Assembly: GCA_001566295.1 (NCBI GenBank)
Contig: KQ964253.1
Location: forward strand, 310,001 to 374,000
Source: Microdochium bolleyi
Taxonomy: Eukaryota; Ascomycota; Sordariomycetes; Xylariales; Microdochiaceae
Direction of reading: 5' to 3'
DNA: 64,000 nt
Shown: in pieces, positions 34,405-45,894 of the stretch
Numbering within the stretch: the first letter of the stretch is position 1
How the letters are laid out: the number at the start of each line of letters is the position of its first letter
Notes under the pieces: generated by a model
The model's database searches: none
Seen by the model: only the letters and a program-made list of their open reading frames with translations
Told to the model about the DNA's origin: nothing
Translations under genes and position numbers: made by a program

Positions 34405-36043
34405 CTAGTACACAAATCTCCAGCCGCGCTCGTTGCCGCTGGTAGCCGACCAGCCCTCAGCCTCATCGAGGCGCTTGTTGAGACGCTTGGCCCGCCACAT
34501 GGCCAGCAGGGCCGCGACCACGGTGAGGACGCAGCCGACGAGGATGATGGACCCGCCGAGCCGGTAGTAGGGCACCTGCGAGCGGGGGAAGAAGTAGGGC
34601 GTGAACCAGTGGCTGACCTGGGAGATGCAGTTGGCGATGGCGACGAGGGCGGCCTTCTTGCTGCGCGGCGCGGGCACGACCGTCGTCTCCCAGGACAGCT
34701 GCAGGTTGAGGCCGTTGTAGGTGCCCATGACGAGCAGGCAGAGGCCAAAGTAGCGCGCGCCGACGTTGAGGGTCGAGATGAGCACGCTGCACCCGATCGC
34801 AGCGGCGATGATGGGCGCCACCACGTGCCAGAAGGACTCCTGGAACTTGCCGGAGGACCAAGCGATCGCGCAGGCGGCGGCGTACGCGATGGCGTAGGGA
34901 GGCGCCTGGACGAGGTACGTCTGGAGCTTGGTGAAGTGGAATGTCTCCATGATAGAAGGCATGAAGTCCTTGAAGCTCTGGGCGGTGACGAGGGCGAAGT
35001 GCATGAGGCAGAAGATCCAGGTGAAGGGGTCCTTGGCGGCCGCCTTGAGGCCGTCCCAGGTCCCGCAGACGGCCTCGTCAATGCCACCGTTGGACACGAG
35101 CATCCGGTACTTGGTCATGTCGCGCTCCTGCTCCGTGAGGAACTCGGCCTGCTCGGGCCAGCCAGGGAGAATGAAGTACGCGACGATGGCGACCATGACC
35201 GACACGGCCCCCTCGATGAGGAAGAACCACTGCCACGCCTTGAGGCCAGCCACGCCCTGCATATTCTCGAGGATGCCAGCCGCGAGGAAACCAGACAGGA
35301 TATTCGAGGCGGTGTTGCCCGCGTGCCAGATGGCCATGCGAAGCGGGTTCTCCTCCTTGGTGTACCAAGATGAGGTCACTGGGATCGCGCTTGTTAGCAT
35401 TGCTGCGCATTTACGTCATCAGGACCTAATTCGGTGTGGGACTCACTCAGTGTGATACCGGGGAAGAAGGGGGCCTCGGTGAAGCCAATGAAGAAGCGGC
35501 AGATCGCGAAGCCGGCACCGGTGGTCAGAGAGGCCATGCAGAGTGTTCCAATACTCCAGAGCAGCATCGTGAGCGAGAGAAACCAGTTCGGTCGTGTCTT
35601 GGCAAGAATCATGTTCCCTGGTAGTTGACCAATGAGGTAGCCAACGTAGAATGTTGAGATTCCCGTGCTCCAGACTGTGTCGCTCATGCCGAGATCGCTC
35701 TGGAATCCTGCGAGGCGGGCGTTGGACACGTTGACGCGGTCGAGGTAGCTGTAGGTAGCTAGGTCAGTATTTGAAGCGTGAACTTGGGCAAGCCGGCCAC
35801 GTACTTGAGCAGAAACATGATGGTGATCATGGGCATGAGTCGCCAATCAATCTTGCTGACGACCTTCTTGTTGAGAGCCTCCATCTGTGCGGGAGAGAGG
35901 TCTCGGAGGCTTTCAAATCTCGCCTGGATCTCGAGGGGCGTGTAAGTCCGCGGCCGGACTGGGCTGCCATCTTCGACTTCGGCCGCCTCGACCTTGGCCA
36001 GATCGTCGGACGGCCTGGGCTTCTCGTCGGCGTGGGCAGCCAT
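34405..36043 (-). CDS. MFS anion:cation symporter, Dal5/Tna1 (allantoate/nicotinate permease) family
   Basis: Three exons on the complement: 34405-35378, 35447-35748 and 35805-36043; 504 residues with 12 membrane segments. Family hallmarks are WRLMPMITIMFLLNYLDRVN (formed across intron 1), FYVGYLIGQLPGN, FFIGFTEAPFFPG, SSWYTKEENPLRMAIWHAGN and LPGWPEQAEFLTEQER. The second intron has two in-frame acceptors. I prefer the one ending at 35379, which gives GITLMTSSWYT with a CTAAC branch site 15 bases before it; the other adds eight residues. The family imports small organic anions such as allantoate, nicotinate, pantothenate or biotin. The exact cargo is unknown, and the neighbouring PrpF-like and quinate-transporter genes hint at carboxylic acids. 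Confidence 0.9.
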
Positions 36044-37794
36044 TGCTGTTGGTGCTTCGAGCGCTGGGTCTGGAACAAGAAGAAATAGTGCTGGAGCTGA
36101 TCTGACTGCCGCTGTGTCTGAGGCTGCTGCCGGTGCTGATGCTGCTCCAGTTTGTTTGATCGTCGTCCATCACGAGGGGCGTTGTCTTTATAGAGGGAAA
36201 AGTCTGCTTGTCGTCGGTCGCCGCCAAGGGAACCCCAAATCTGGGGCCCCAGAGACCACTCTGGCCATGCCGTGGGGAGAAGGGTTTGCGGGGTCTAGGT
36301 GAGTTGCCAAGGCCCAAGACCCAAGAGCGCAAGAGTCAGGGCAAGTCTGGCGAGACTCTGTGGCTGTCGCCCAGCTGGCGCGGGCGAAAAGCTCGACTAC
36401 AATCAGCCGCACTCGTGAGCCAAGAGCTCCCAGAGGCGTGCCAAGAGACGTGGGAGCAGTCTAAAAGGCTTGGGGGCTGCTGGGGTTTTACATGCATGCC
36501 CGTTGCCGCGGGATCTCGAGCTCGGTCAGCCTCCGACGCAGAGAGCAAGGTCATGAATGGGGAAGTTGGGGAACCCCAACCACAACCATGCGTCCGTCCA
36601 TGTGCTTGCATCGCGTTCGTGTGCCTCTACAGGGCGTATGCGTGCAGAGCCCTATATCACAGTGCTCATTCGGCTTCTGGGCTGCTGATGGGCTGACTCC
36701 CGGATGGACACGAGCTCTATAGCCCTTGCTCCTAGTACCCCGGACAGAACAAGTTTATAAGAAATGCATGCTCGATTACGGAACAGTAGGCACAGGAGAT
36801 TGTTGTTCATGAGCTAGTTGCTGGAGTGTTTCCAGATGCTCGAGATCGGTGTGGAGACTCGATAGCAGGGCCAAAGTTCCGCCAGCACCCAAACGAAAGA
36901 TTGTAACATAAGTCGGCAACACGGCATTTGCCAGGCGGGAATCTTGGGAAAGCCGACTTCAGAGTCGCGAAACAACTCGCGACATGCAGAGTTCCGGGAT
37001 CGCGCCTCCATGCCTTGCCGTAAAACTGAGGGTTAGTCCGTCAATGGGGGCCCAGAAGTCGGGGTAAGCCGCAACCCCTCAGATGCATTAGATGCCGTGG
37101 GACATGCGGCGCTCACTCGGCAGCGTGTTGTTCCCACGGGTTCTCAGGCCAATGCTGCAACGGAACACCGCAAGTTCACGAAACCCCGAAGACGCGATGT
37201 GGTGGAGCCGGCCGCCTAAGCGCACATCTCCGGTGCGAGGGTTTCCCTTTCTACCATTTTTCTCCTTTTGTTTTGTCAGAGCATTGCTACTTCGAACGCT
37301 TAAACGTTTGTCATATGGATGATTCCATCTAAGGGTGATTCCTGTCCACCCCGAACCTCTTCGCCTGATACAGCGAGGGATTTAGGCAAAGTCACGTTTC
37401 CTGACCGAGAACCCGTTCATGCTGCCGGACCTGTATCTGGCCGAGGTGAATGGTCAATAAGGCAGCCATACACGTTATGATCTAGCACATAGCTATATGC
37501 ACACTCGTGTGAGGCTGCATCAGAATTGTGTTCTCAAGCTCAATGCGGAGAGTGTGTAACATGCCCCAGGGTGCACATTGAGCTTACACAGACGTGGCTT
37601 TTGTCCCATTCATGGATTTAATACTTGTTCTCTGCGATATTTCTGTCATTTCAGGAACATCTTATGTTCTGATTCATGTGCTGGTATTGGGAGACAGAGT
37701 GGCATCGTACGATGTGTACGGCTGTGAAGCATATCAAGAAATCTACCCAATTCTCCTGCTCTATCTACATTGTATCCAGCTCCGCTGCCCTCAC
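36044..37794. other. Intergenic, 1.75 kb
   Basis: Upstream region of the Dal5-like permease and the 3' flank of the PrpF-like gene. The open frames (for example 36208-36696 plus and 37594-38067 plus) show no domain or codon pattern I trust. No repeat was recognised. Confidence 0.5.
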
Positions 37795-39154
37795 TCATGC
37801 TTCGGTGTAGTACAGCACCTTGCCCTCGAAAATCCTGCGCGCCGTCCTCGAGACCACACAGCTGTCCACGACAACGTCCTTCCCTTTGAAGCTGAGATGC
37901 GCTTCTACCTCGACTGTGCCAGTGGGGTGGCCGACCACCACATGGCGTGTCACAGTGGACTTCTGCGGTGGCACTACCTCATCTCTCTGCGAATGCTCCT
38001 TCTCCATATCGCTTCCATCAAGCTCCCCATCAGACGCGACGCTCATGCTCTCAGGCGTCGCCGGTAGTTCTGGTGAGCTGACACCAGAGCGGATTATCTG
38101 CGTGACTGTCCCGGGAATGCAGACTGAGGCCGCGATGCACACCGCACCCGTGATCTGGAGCGTCGGGTGCGGCTTGCCCATGCTGAACGCCTGGATGTTC
38201 GCGTCACGCTTCTCAGCACTTCCTGGATCCTCAGGGCTCAGCGCCATCGCAACCTTGGGCGTGCCGCGCACCTTCGAGGCAGCTTCAACGCTCTCTGCTA
38301 GGCCCATGCGGACCGCGGCAACCCTGCGGATAGCCTCGGCGTATCTCATAAACCTCTCCGACCCGGGGTTCAGCTCCCGGACATCATCGGGCATGGTGCG
38401 CTGGTTGACGAGGACGAACGGGTTCGCCACGTCGATGAGCGTCGCCTCAACGGAGAAGGTGGCACCTTCTGTGCTGTCCGGGTCGGTGGCGGTGACCACC
38501 TCGCGGCGCAGCCCGGTCGGGAAGAGCTTGTTGGTCATGGAGCCCGCGGGTTCCACGAAGCTGACCTTGATCTCGCTCCCGGAACCTTGCGCCCCGGCGA
38601 TGACGAAGTCGCCGTCTTCCTCTACCTCGCCGTCCTCGTTCACCTGGACTGTCTCTACGATCAGCCGCCCTGTGTTGGTGTTTAGGATACGAACGTCGGC
38701 CTGGCGTGGGCGTGAGTACAGGGAATTGTTACGTTGTCTGCTTGCGAGATTGACTTACCGAGGCTTGACCAGGCTCGACCTTCACCATGCCCTCCTGGAT
38801 CGCAAATGGCCCTACACCGGCGGCCATGTTCCCGCAGCTACCACTGAAGTCCACCGACGCCGTGCCGATGGCGACCTGCACAAAGGTATACTCGACGTCG
38901 ACCCCGGGGAGTTGGCTGGGGTGGATTACCGCGACCTTGGACGTGGTTGACGTCGCACCGCCAACGCCGTCGATCTGCCTCTTGTCGCAGTCGCTCGAGC
39001 CCATGGCAGCCAGGAGCTGCGGCGCCCAGTCCTCCATGCGTGTTGGCAAGTATCGCCTCTGGATGAACAGGCCCTTGGATGTCCCCGCTCGCATGAGGAC
39101 GGCGGGGAACGCCTTCCTGACTCTCCTCCTCCTTGTTGTCGCGTCGACGGCCAT
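37795..39154 (-). CDS. PrpF-family aconitate/methylaconitate isomerase (DUF453)
   Basis: Two exons on the complement, 37795-38700 and 38759-39154, with a 58-bp intron; 433 residues. The first half has PAVLMRAGTSKGLF, QIDGVGGATSTTSKVA and the catalytic block SGSCGNMAAGVGPFAI (Cys107). The second half has MTNKLFPTG, a VANPFVLV strand and HPTLQITGAVCIAAS, each with a PrpF counterpart. PrpF isomerases move double bonds in substrates such as 2-methylaconitate (propionate catabolism) or 4-oxalomesaconate (GalD, gallate catabolism). An acidic insertion (ELDGSDMEKEHSQRDE) sits near residue 370. It is divergent from a quinate-type transporter 1 kb away, which favours a dicarboxylate or aromatic-acid catabolic role over the housekeeping methylcitrate cycle; this is inference. 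Confidence 0.87.
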
Positions 39155-40150
39155 GTTGCGATATGCGGGTGAAAAGAAGTTGTCTCCAGGTACGCACAGG
39201 CTGCAAGGTGCTTTGGGCTGGGTGAATGCTGTTTGCGGGGTGTTCAGTTAGCGATCTCAGCTTTTGTGAGTATCTAGCGGACTATATGCGACTTACAAGT
39301 GCGACTGACGCCACGGATATGTTTATAGGATCTGACTTGGTTGGATAAGTTACCACCAAGTATTACACGAGCTCAAGAAACTGTGAGATGATTTGAAGAC
39401 TCTGCGAAGATGACAAGTACAGACGTGTTCAAGCCCGTGTCAAGAATGTGTGTTCTTGTGGCTACGTCAAAGGAAGTATGGATGTCACTCTTCCCACGCG
39501 ACATGCCAAGAGGCACCCGTCCGACCGGCTGACATGGCAAATAAATGACCGATCGCTCACGAGGAGCGTTTCTCGGACTCGTCGAGTGGGTGACGTTGCC
39601 GCGCGGGCTTCAACCGGAGATCCCGTCCGCGGGGCTCACGAGGGACATTACTTCAACCGTCCAACCGCATAATTCTCCACACTGGGCAGAAGGCTGCCGC
39701 GGGCGGGCAGTGCAAGATCCCGTTCCCGCGGGAGGGAAGGACGGAGCCGGGGAACCCACCCCAACTTTTCGCCCCCTGCATCGGCGCTTGCTGCTTGGGC
39801 CCGGGCTCCGAACCCATGACTCGCGGCGTTTAGTGAGTTCACCTACAGGCGACGGGAGCACAATGTGGAGACCCCGCAAAGCCAACCACGGGATCCTCGA
39901 CGGCTTGGTCGCGGGGGACTTTGGGGAAACGGGCAGTGCGCGGAGAAGAGCGCGAGTCGCAGTGTGGGAGACATAAAGAGGCGGCAGCCCGGCAATCTTG
40001 GCTTTCTTGGCAGACTCTTGGAAGGCCAGCTTCTCACGACAAGCTCTCCCAAGACTACTCCTTCGGCAACCGGGACTTATCATTGCTCGTTTATGCTACC
40101 GGAGTCGTGCAGCCAAGACATAGACTGAACGCCAAGACCCAGCCCGCAAC
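39155..40150. promoter_or_regulatory. Divergent promoter region between PrpF-like enzyme and quinate-type transporter
   Basis: 1.0 kb separates two divergent start codons. Open frames within it (39545-39976 plus, 39610-40083 minus) are antisense shadows of each other. No clear CGG-based operator was identified by eye. Confidence 0.4.
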
Positions 40151-41831
40151 ATGAGGGCCGCCAAGCTCAACATTGAGATGGGGATTCCCGCCCCCAAGGA
40201 GGTCTACAACTGGCGTGTGTACATGCTGGCACTGGTGTCGAGCATGGGCGCTGTCATGTTTGGGTACGACCTCGGCTTCATCGGGACCGCTATGGAGCTC
40301 GACTCCTTCAAGAGAGACTTTGGCACCCTCCACGCATCGACGGCCGAAAAGTCTGCCTTTGCCGCCAATGTCGTGTCCCTCCTCCAGGCTGGCTGCATCG
40401 TCGGCTCCCTCGCCGTCAGCCCCGTGGCCGACCACTGGGGTCGCCGCACCGCCCTGCTCTTCACTGCCCTCTTCTACAACATCGGCTCCGCGATCCAGAC
40501 TGCCGCTCATGGATCCACTGCCATGATGCTCGCTGGTCGTGCCATAGGCGGCGTCGGCGTCGGTGCCGCCAGCATGATCGTGCCGCTCTACGTCTCCGAG
40601 GCAGCACCGCCCAACATCCGCGGACGGCTCGTCGGCATCTACGAGGTTGGCGTGTCGGCGGGCACCATGATCGGCTTCTTCATCAACTACGGCCTCAACA
40701 TCAACCTCCCCTCGACCTCGACGCAGTGGATCATCTCCTTTGCCGTGCAGCTGATTCCCGGCGGTCTGCTCATGCTCGGCCTGCTCATCCTCCCCGAGTC
40801 TCCACGCTGGCTGGCCCGGTCCAAGGGCCGCGAAGCCTGTACAGCCGTCCTCGGGCGGCTGCGCAACATTCCACGCGACCACCCATTCCTTCTCGAGGAA
40901 GTGCACGGTATCTTCCAGCAGCTGGACCACGAGCTCGAGACCGACAGTGGGCGTGGGGGCTTCCTCAACACCATCAGGGAGATGGCCAAGGCCGGGAACC
41001 GCAAGCGCCTCGCCTCGGGCTCTCTCATGTTCATCTTCATGCAGATGGCAGGATCGAATGCCATCAACTAGTAAGTCATGATCCTTCGCGACACTCAGAT
41101 CCTGCGCTTGCATGCTCGTCCACTAACTCAACCGTCACTCCCACAGCTACTCTCCAGCCATCTTCAAGAGCATCGGGCTCAGCGGCGACAACACCTCCTT
41201 CTTTGCGACAGGCATCTACGGGGTCGTCCGCTTCATCGCCATCCTCATCGCGATGCTGTACGTCGTCGACCGCTTCGGCCGCACGCGTACGCTCATGGCA
41301 GGCAGCGCCGTCATGGCCTTCGCGATGTGGTTCATCGGTGCCTACGTCAAGATCGCCTCCCCATCCACCTCCGCGTCCGGTGGCGACACCCGCCACATCG
41401 ACGCCGGGGGCTACGCGGCCGTCACCATGATCTACATCTACGCCGTGGGCTGGTGCTTCTCCTGGGCCGGCATCCCCTGGATCTACGCGTCCGAGATCTT
41501 CCCGCTGCGGATCCGCTCCTCGTGCGTGGCGGTCTGCGTCGCCATCCACTGGGTCATGAACTTTGTCATCGCGCGCAGCGTGCCTTACATGATCATCAAC
41601 ATTGGGTTCGGCACGTACTTCCTGTTCGCGGCGTGCATGACCATCGCGATCCCGTGGATCTGGTTCTTCGTGCCAGAGACAAAGGGACTGAGCCTGGAGG
41701 ACGTCGACCAGCTATTCGGCGAGCCGGCGCAGCCGCACCTCTTCCACGAGGAGAAGGGTGCTGAGGCTGGCGATGCGAAGGCGGAGCAGGTTGAGGAGAT
41801 TGACGGGCCGAAAGGTGGTGAGCGGGTCTGA
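40151..41831 (+). CDS. MFS sugar-type transporter, quinate permease-like
   Basis: Two exons, 40151-41070 and 41147-41831, with a 76-bp intron (GTAAGT, CTAAC branch site, CACAG); 534 residues, 12 segments. The opening EVYNWRVYMLALVSSMGAVM and FGYDLGFIGTAMELDSF are close to fungal quinate permeases (QA-Y/QutD). General sugar-porter motifs are present: DHWGRR, GRAIGGVGVG, PLYVSEAAPPNIRGRLV, LPESPRWLARSKGR, DRFGRTR, YASEIFPLRIRSS and VPETKGLSLEDVD. It is a plasma-membrane proton symporter. Quinate or a related cyclic acid is the likely cargo by family resemblance; hexoses cannot be excluded. The intron falls within the conserved GSNAINYYSPAIF, which splicing restores. Confidence 0.9.
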
Positions 41832-42459
41832 GGTTTGTGAATGCCCCAAGTACGCGTAGGGATTGTACACTACGTAGACAAAGATCACGTTAATACGAAG
41901 CTTGTTTCATCAGAGTTTGCCAAGAGTAATGAACGCGTGCTGACACAGGAGCAAATCATTTCAGAGTGACAAACTGCCATGGACTACCAATGAACGACTT
42001 GACTGAGGACACTCCCGCCAGTGGCTGCTGCTCGGTGGCTGTCTTTCAAACATTGGGTATTCGTACGCCGTATGCGTGCATAAGTACAACCACATTTGGT
42101 GGTCTCGCCCACCTGCGACAGCCTGTCTTCAGTACCTTTGCAGATTGTCCCCTCCTGCGGGCCGAGAATGAGCATTGCATCCTGCGGTCCGTCGACCTAC
42201 CAGAGCCTGCCATGTCACACTTTAGCAGCTCCGCATGATGCAGTCCAAAATGGGAATGACTGTCCAAGGCTGTGTCAGCAGGTTGCGCGTGTCAAGTACA
42301 AGAGACGCGTCAGACGCGTCTCCATGCCCTCTACCCCTCTCATCTTTCTTTCTTTCTCATTTGACAGCCGACGTTGGCTTGACAGGAAAGATACGGAGCG
42401 CCGGACCGCACCGGACGACACAACCAAGAGCAGAGAGCACCGAAAAGGGGTTGTCAACC
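41832..42459. other. Intergenic, 0.6 kb
   Basis: 3' flank of the transporter and leader of the phosphorylase-fold gene. The open frame entering from 42235 is a non-conserved 75-codon extension of the downstream gene. Nothing else was seen. Confidence 0.5.
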
Positions 42460-43821
42460 ATGGTTCCGATCCGACGAAATCCCGAAAGTGGTTTAGTGGC
42501 TGTCGTCACGACACTGCCAAAGGAGACTGATGTCATCAACTGGGCAATGGATGCATCGGCCGCAAAGCAGGGCGCCAAGAGGAGCTGCAAGAGCGGACAC
42601 GAACGTCAGTGGGACTTCAGAGGTTACCGGATGGGCTACATCGGAGCCATACCAGTCGTGCACGCGCGCGTGCTGGAAGCCGGCGAGAGAAACGCAGCCT
42701 GGACGGCGCGAAGCTTGGAGCAAGACTTCCCCGAGGCGCTGGCTCTCGTCATCCTGGTCGGCATTGGCGGCGGCGTATCACACACAATTGACCGCGGAGG
42801 CAGAACACACGAGGTTCTTCTGGGAGACGTGGTTATCAACGTCGAAGGCGTCATTCCCACGGGTGATGGCAAGGTGTGGGCGACTGGCCGTGAGCCAAAG
42901 GCAAGGATCTTCAAGACTGATGGCGTGGCTTGTAAGGCTTTGGGTGTCCTGAAGCGCGAGAATGAACGGAAGCAGATCGTTGCAGATGCAGAGGCCTGGA
43001 TATCGACCATCAAGAGACTCTCAGGTCAATATCTCTACCCTGGAAGGCACAGCGACGTACTGTACAAAGCCGACTATTTCCATCGACATATGCCTCCCGG
43101 AGGCGGTTCCAGGTTCGTCGACAGCGAGGATTTCACGCCAGAGACATGTCAGGAAGCTGGCTGCGAAGCCGAGAACATCATCCCGCGGCGGAGGCTCGAA
43201 GAACAGGCGACCCAGTGTCCAAGGAGTGCTCGGCACGAGAGTGCTGTCATCAGAGACCCCGACGTGCCCCCGCAACACGTGATCCACCCAGGCATTATCG
43301 GCACAAGCAGCCTCGTCGTAAGATCTGAAGAGGAGCGGGACCGGTGGGCAAGGGAACATCGGGTCGCTGCCTTCGAGATGGAAACTGGAGGATTTCTAAT
43401 GCTTTACCCAAACGTCATTGTCATCCGAGGCATCAGTGACTATGCGGACAGCCACAAGAACGATACCTTCCACGACTGGGCGGCGTTGACGGCTGGTGCT
43501 ACTGCTTGTGCGTTCCTCGAAAGACTCCTGCTCAAAAAGGTCTACAAGTGCCCTGCGAACAACCGGAGCCTGGCGAGAGGAATGCCAGCCAGCAGGGCGG
43601 TACGCAAGTCTGCCAGTACTTATACGGGCAAGGAGTGCTTCCACTGCGGTGCAGCGAGCCATTGGATAGAAGATTGCTACGCGGGCCAAGAATTTGTGCA
43701 GGACGAACGCAATAGGAGAATGCGGGAGGGCCGTTGCATGTACTGTGGTCGCAGGGATCACGAATACGGGAGCTGTTACTACAAGTATTTCCTGCGGCGT
43801 GATCGGGATCAGTACTCCTAG
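42460..43821 (+). CDS. Nucleoside phosphorylase-fold (PNP_UDP) protein with two C-terminal CCHC zinc knuckles
   Basis: An intronless frame of 453 residues from ATG 42460, which has a CAACCATGG context. Residues about 10-360 form the PNP/UDP phosphorylase fold used as the N-terminal domain of many fungal NLR-like proteins: VAVVTTLPKETDVINW, LVILVGIGGGV, VLLGDVVIN, HPGIIGTSSLVV, VAAFEMETGGF and VIRGISDYADSHKN. Where relatives carry a NACHT or NB-ARC domain, this protein instead has two zinc knuckles of the C-x2-C-x4-H-x4-C type: Cys393, Cys396, His401, Cys406 and Cys426, Cys429, His434, Cys439. Zinc knuckles usually bind single-stranded RNA or DNA. A nucleoside-cleaving enzyme tethered to nucleic acid, possibly in a stress or defence role, is inference. 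A Cys/Arg-rich segment around 230-260 interrupts the fold. Confidence 0.85.
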   Translation: MVPIRRNPESGLVAVVTTLPKETDVINWAMDASAAKQGAKRSCKSGHERQWDFRGYRMGYIGAIPVVHARVLEAGERNAAWTARSLEQDFPEALALVILVGIGGGVSHTIDRGGRTHEVLLGDVVINVEGVIPTGDGKVWATGREPKARIFKTDGVACKALGVLKRENERKQIVADAEAWISTIKRLSGQYLYPGRHSDVLYKADYFHRHMPPGGGSRFVDSEDFTPETCQEAGCEAENIIPRRRLEEQATQCPRSARHESAVIRDPDVPPQHVIHPGIIGTSSLVVRSEEERDRWAREHRVAAFEMETGGFLMLYPNVIVIRGISDYADSHKNDTFHDWAALTAGATACAFLERLLLKKVYKCPANNRSLARGMPASRAVRKSASTYTGKECFHCGAASHWIEDCYAGQEFVQDERNRRMREGRCMYCGRRDHEYGSCYYKYFLRRDRDQYS

Positions 43822-45894
43822 CGATTAGTATCTCCACGAAGGCTCGCGGAAACAACGGGTGTCTTCCACTGTGCGGCTCAGCGTGGATTAACTGATTTAC
43901 TGTAGGGACAAGAGTCTAAAGCATGGTAAATGAAGTTCACGGTGTATTCGAGGATCCATTGGATAAACTAGGAAACGTCGTGATGTCTGTGCATATGGCT
44001 CGGACACGTTGTGTCGGGTCACGCTCTTAATTCTGAATTTAGGTTCTGTCTGGAACAAGCCAAAGACCGAAAAAAAAAAAAAAAAAAAAAAGCCCCTGGG
44101 TTCCACACCATTCCAGGACAAGGCACTTTTGGCATTCAGCCAGCATTTCCAGTCAAATTTAGGTGAGCCTTGCCCTGACTGATGCCTCTCTAGTGTGCAG
44201 TACATGATAAACAGGCCGTTGAGCCACTAATGCGCCCAGCGGCGTTCGGGCCGACGGGCACGGTGTCCATTCCTTGAACTCCTTATTGTCGCCCTTGTGA
44301 AGACTGTGCTGGCCCAGGTGTGAAAGTTGCCGCTTCACGCTTGATTTTCACCACGTCTTGTCGTCATAGGAAGAGGGATGCGCGTGAACTCTGGACGATC
44401 GAATCTCAATCGGCGGACGTGCGGAAGACAAAGTATTCCGGCATTGTCAGGATTCACTGATGTGATGAACCCTACGAGGAATGGCCACTTCAAGACCAGA
44501 CTCGCCCCGCACCGTGGAGTGTCCGGCTCTGCATATCCGCTTGAGATGGGAAAAGGAAAAGGTCAACCAACGGACTTTTGACACTGCCGCTATGTCAGCA
44601 CCTTATACCTCTACGCACATCGCTTGTGAACAGTGCTTTCCAGGCCCGGAGTAGGAAGAGAGGAGAACAGGGGCGCGAGCTTCCGAAACCCCGACGTCCC
44701 TAGTTGCTCCCGGTCGACTGGATGGAGAAGTGGTGCTGCCACGCGCACTCCAGATGGTTGAACATCAGAGAGCTCAGAGTTCGCACGCAGCATTTCCTTG
44801 CAATAAATAGAACGGTCCAAACACAAGCGATTGGGATCATCTGAAACGTCTGATAGCTTATTTTGTTGCGTCGAGCGACTTGTGACACTGAGGGCTACCA
44901 CAGGTACTCAAGCCATGGCACGCCTCTCTAGTACCATCGATCTCATGTGTAAGGTCCCACCAGGCGAGCGCATGTACACCTACAGGAGATTGTCGAGAAC
45001 ACTGTTAGAGGCACAGCTAGGCATGACATGGCATGTCCCATTAGTCAAAGTTGACATGACTTGAGGATGAGGATGATTGACGAGGATACCATTAAGCGGA
45101 TGGGACAAAGAGATAACTGCTGGCAATGGCAGAATTGCTAGCCGCAACCTTGTTATCTGGATACTATCCCAGGCTGGATCCGCCTCGAACACGTCCAAGT
45201 AAGGAGCGAGTCCATTCAGGCTCAGTATGGGCCCTAACCAAGCAAAACCGCGCTCGACGTAAAAGTGAGATGGAGAATTCCGACGTTTCTGAGTGCCACA
45301 GAACACACAGGATTTGAATTGTAGCTGATGTCTCACTGGAGCTCGACACAGCACGACGTACCTCCCCCATTTGACTCGGCTGCGCTTTTCCGGACACCCA
45401 CGTGGGGTAACAGGCCACCACGGCAGATGTCTTCACATGGCCACCATCTGCAAATCTAGCGTGGCGTTCCTAGTGACCCCCTCTTCACTCCAAGAAGTAG
45501 CGCCAAGAGGCGCCTCATGAGTCCAGACCACTTGATGCAAGACCACGCCTCAGCTAGCTCCCGGCTGGCCGCGTCGCAGAAGCTGGGGAAGTGGACCATG
45601 ATTGCGGAGTGAGCTCCGCGAGCGGCCCATCTGGCATGGGAATGCAGATCCGGCAGTCGAGACACGCTTTGCGGTGTATTGAGCATGTATATCAGAGTGA
45701 CCGTCCGCTTGTGCCCTGCCTGTTGCACACTCTGGCCATGTCGAAGGGTTCAGTTCGCAACACAATCCCTGTGCCCTTGAAGCACGGCTGTCCTACGCGG
45801 AGAACTTTGTCGAAGCCGAGAGTCATCTTCATCCCACGCCAGCGAGCACGTTCTTCCATTTTCACACACTCCACTATCCACAGACGATCACAAA
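43822..45894. other. Intergenic, 2.1 kb
   Basis: This is a long gap before the efflux pump. It holds a 22-base A tract at 44070-44091. Small open frames at 44611-45436 are unconvincing. No gene or RNA was recognised. Confidence 0.5.
44070..44091 (+). repeat. Poly(A) tract, 22 bases
   Basis: An uninterrupted run of 22 A. It could be a slipped homopolymer or the tail of an old retroposed sequence. No target-site duplication or reverse-transcriptase remnant was noticed nearby. Confidence 0.9.
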
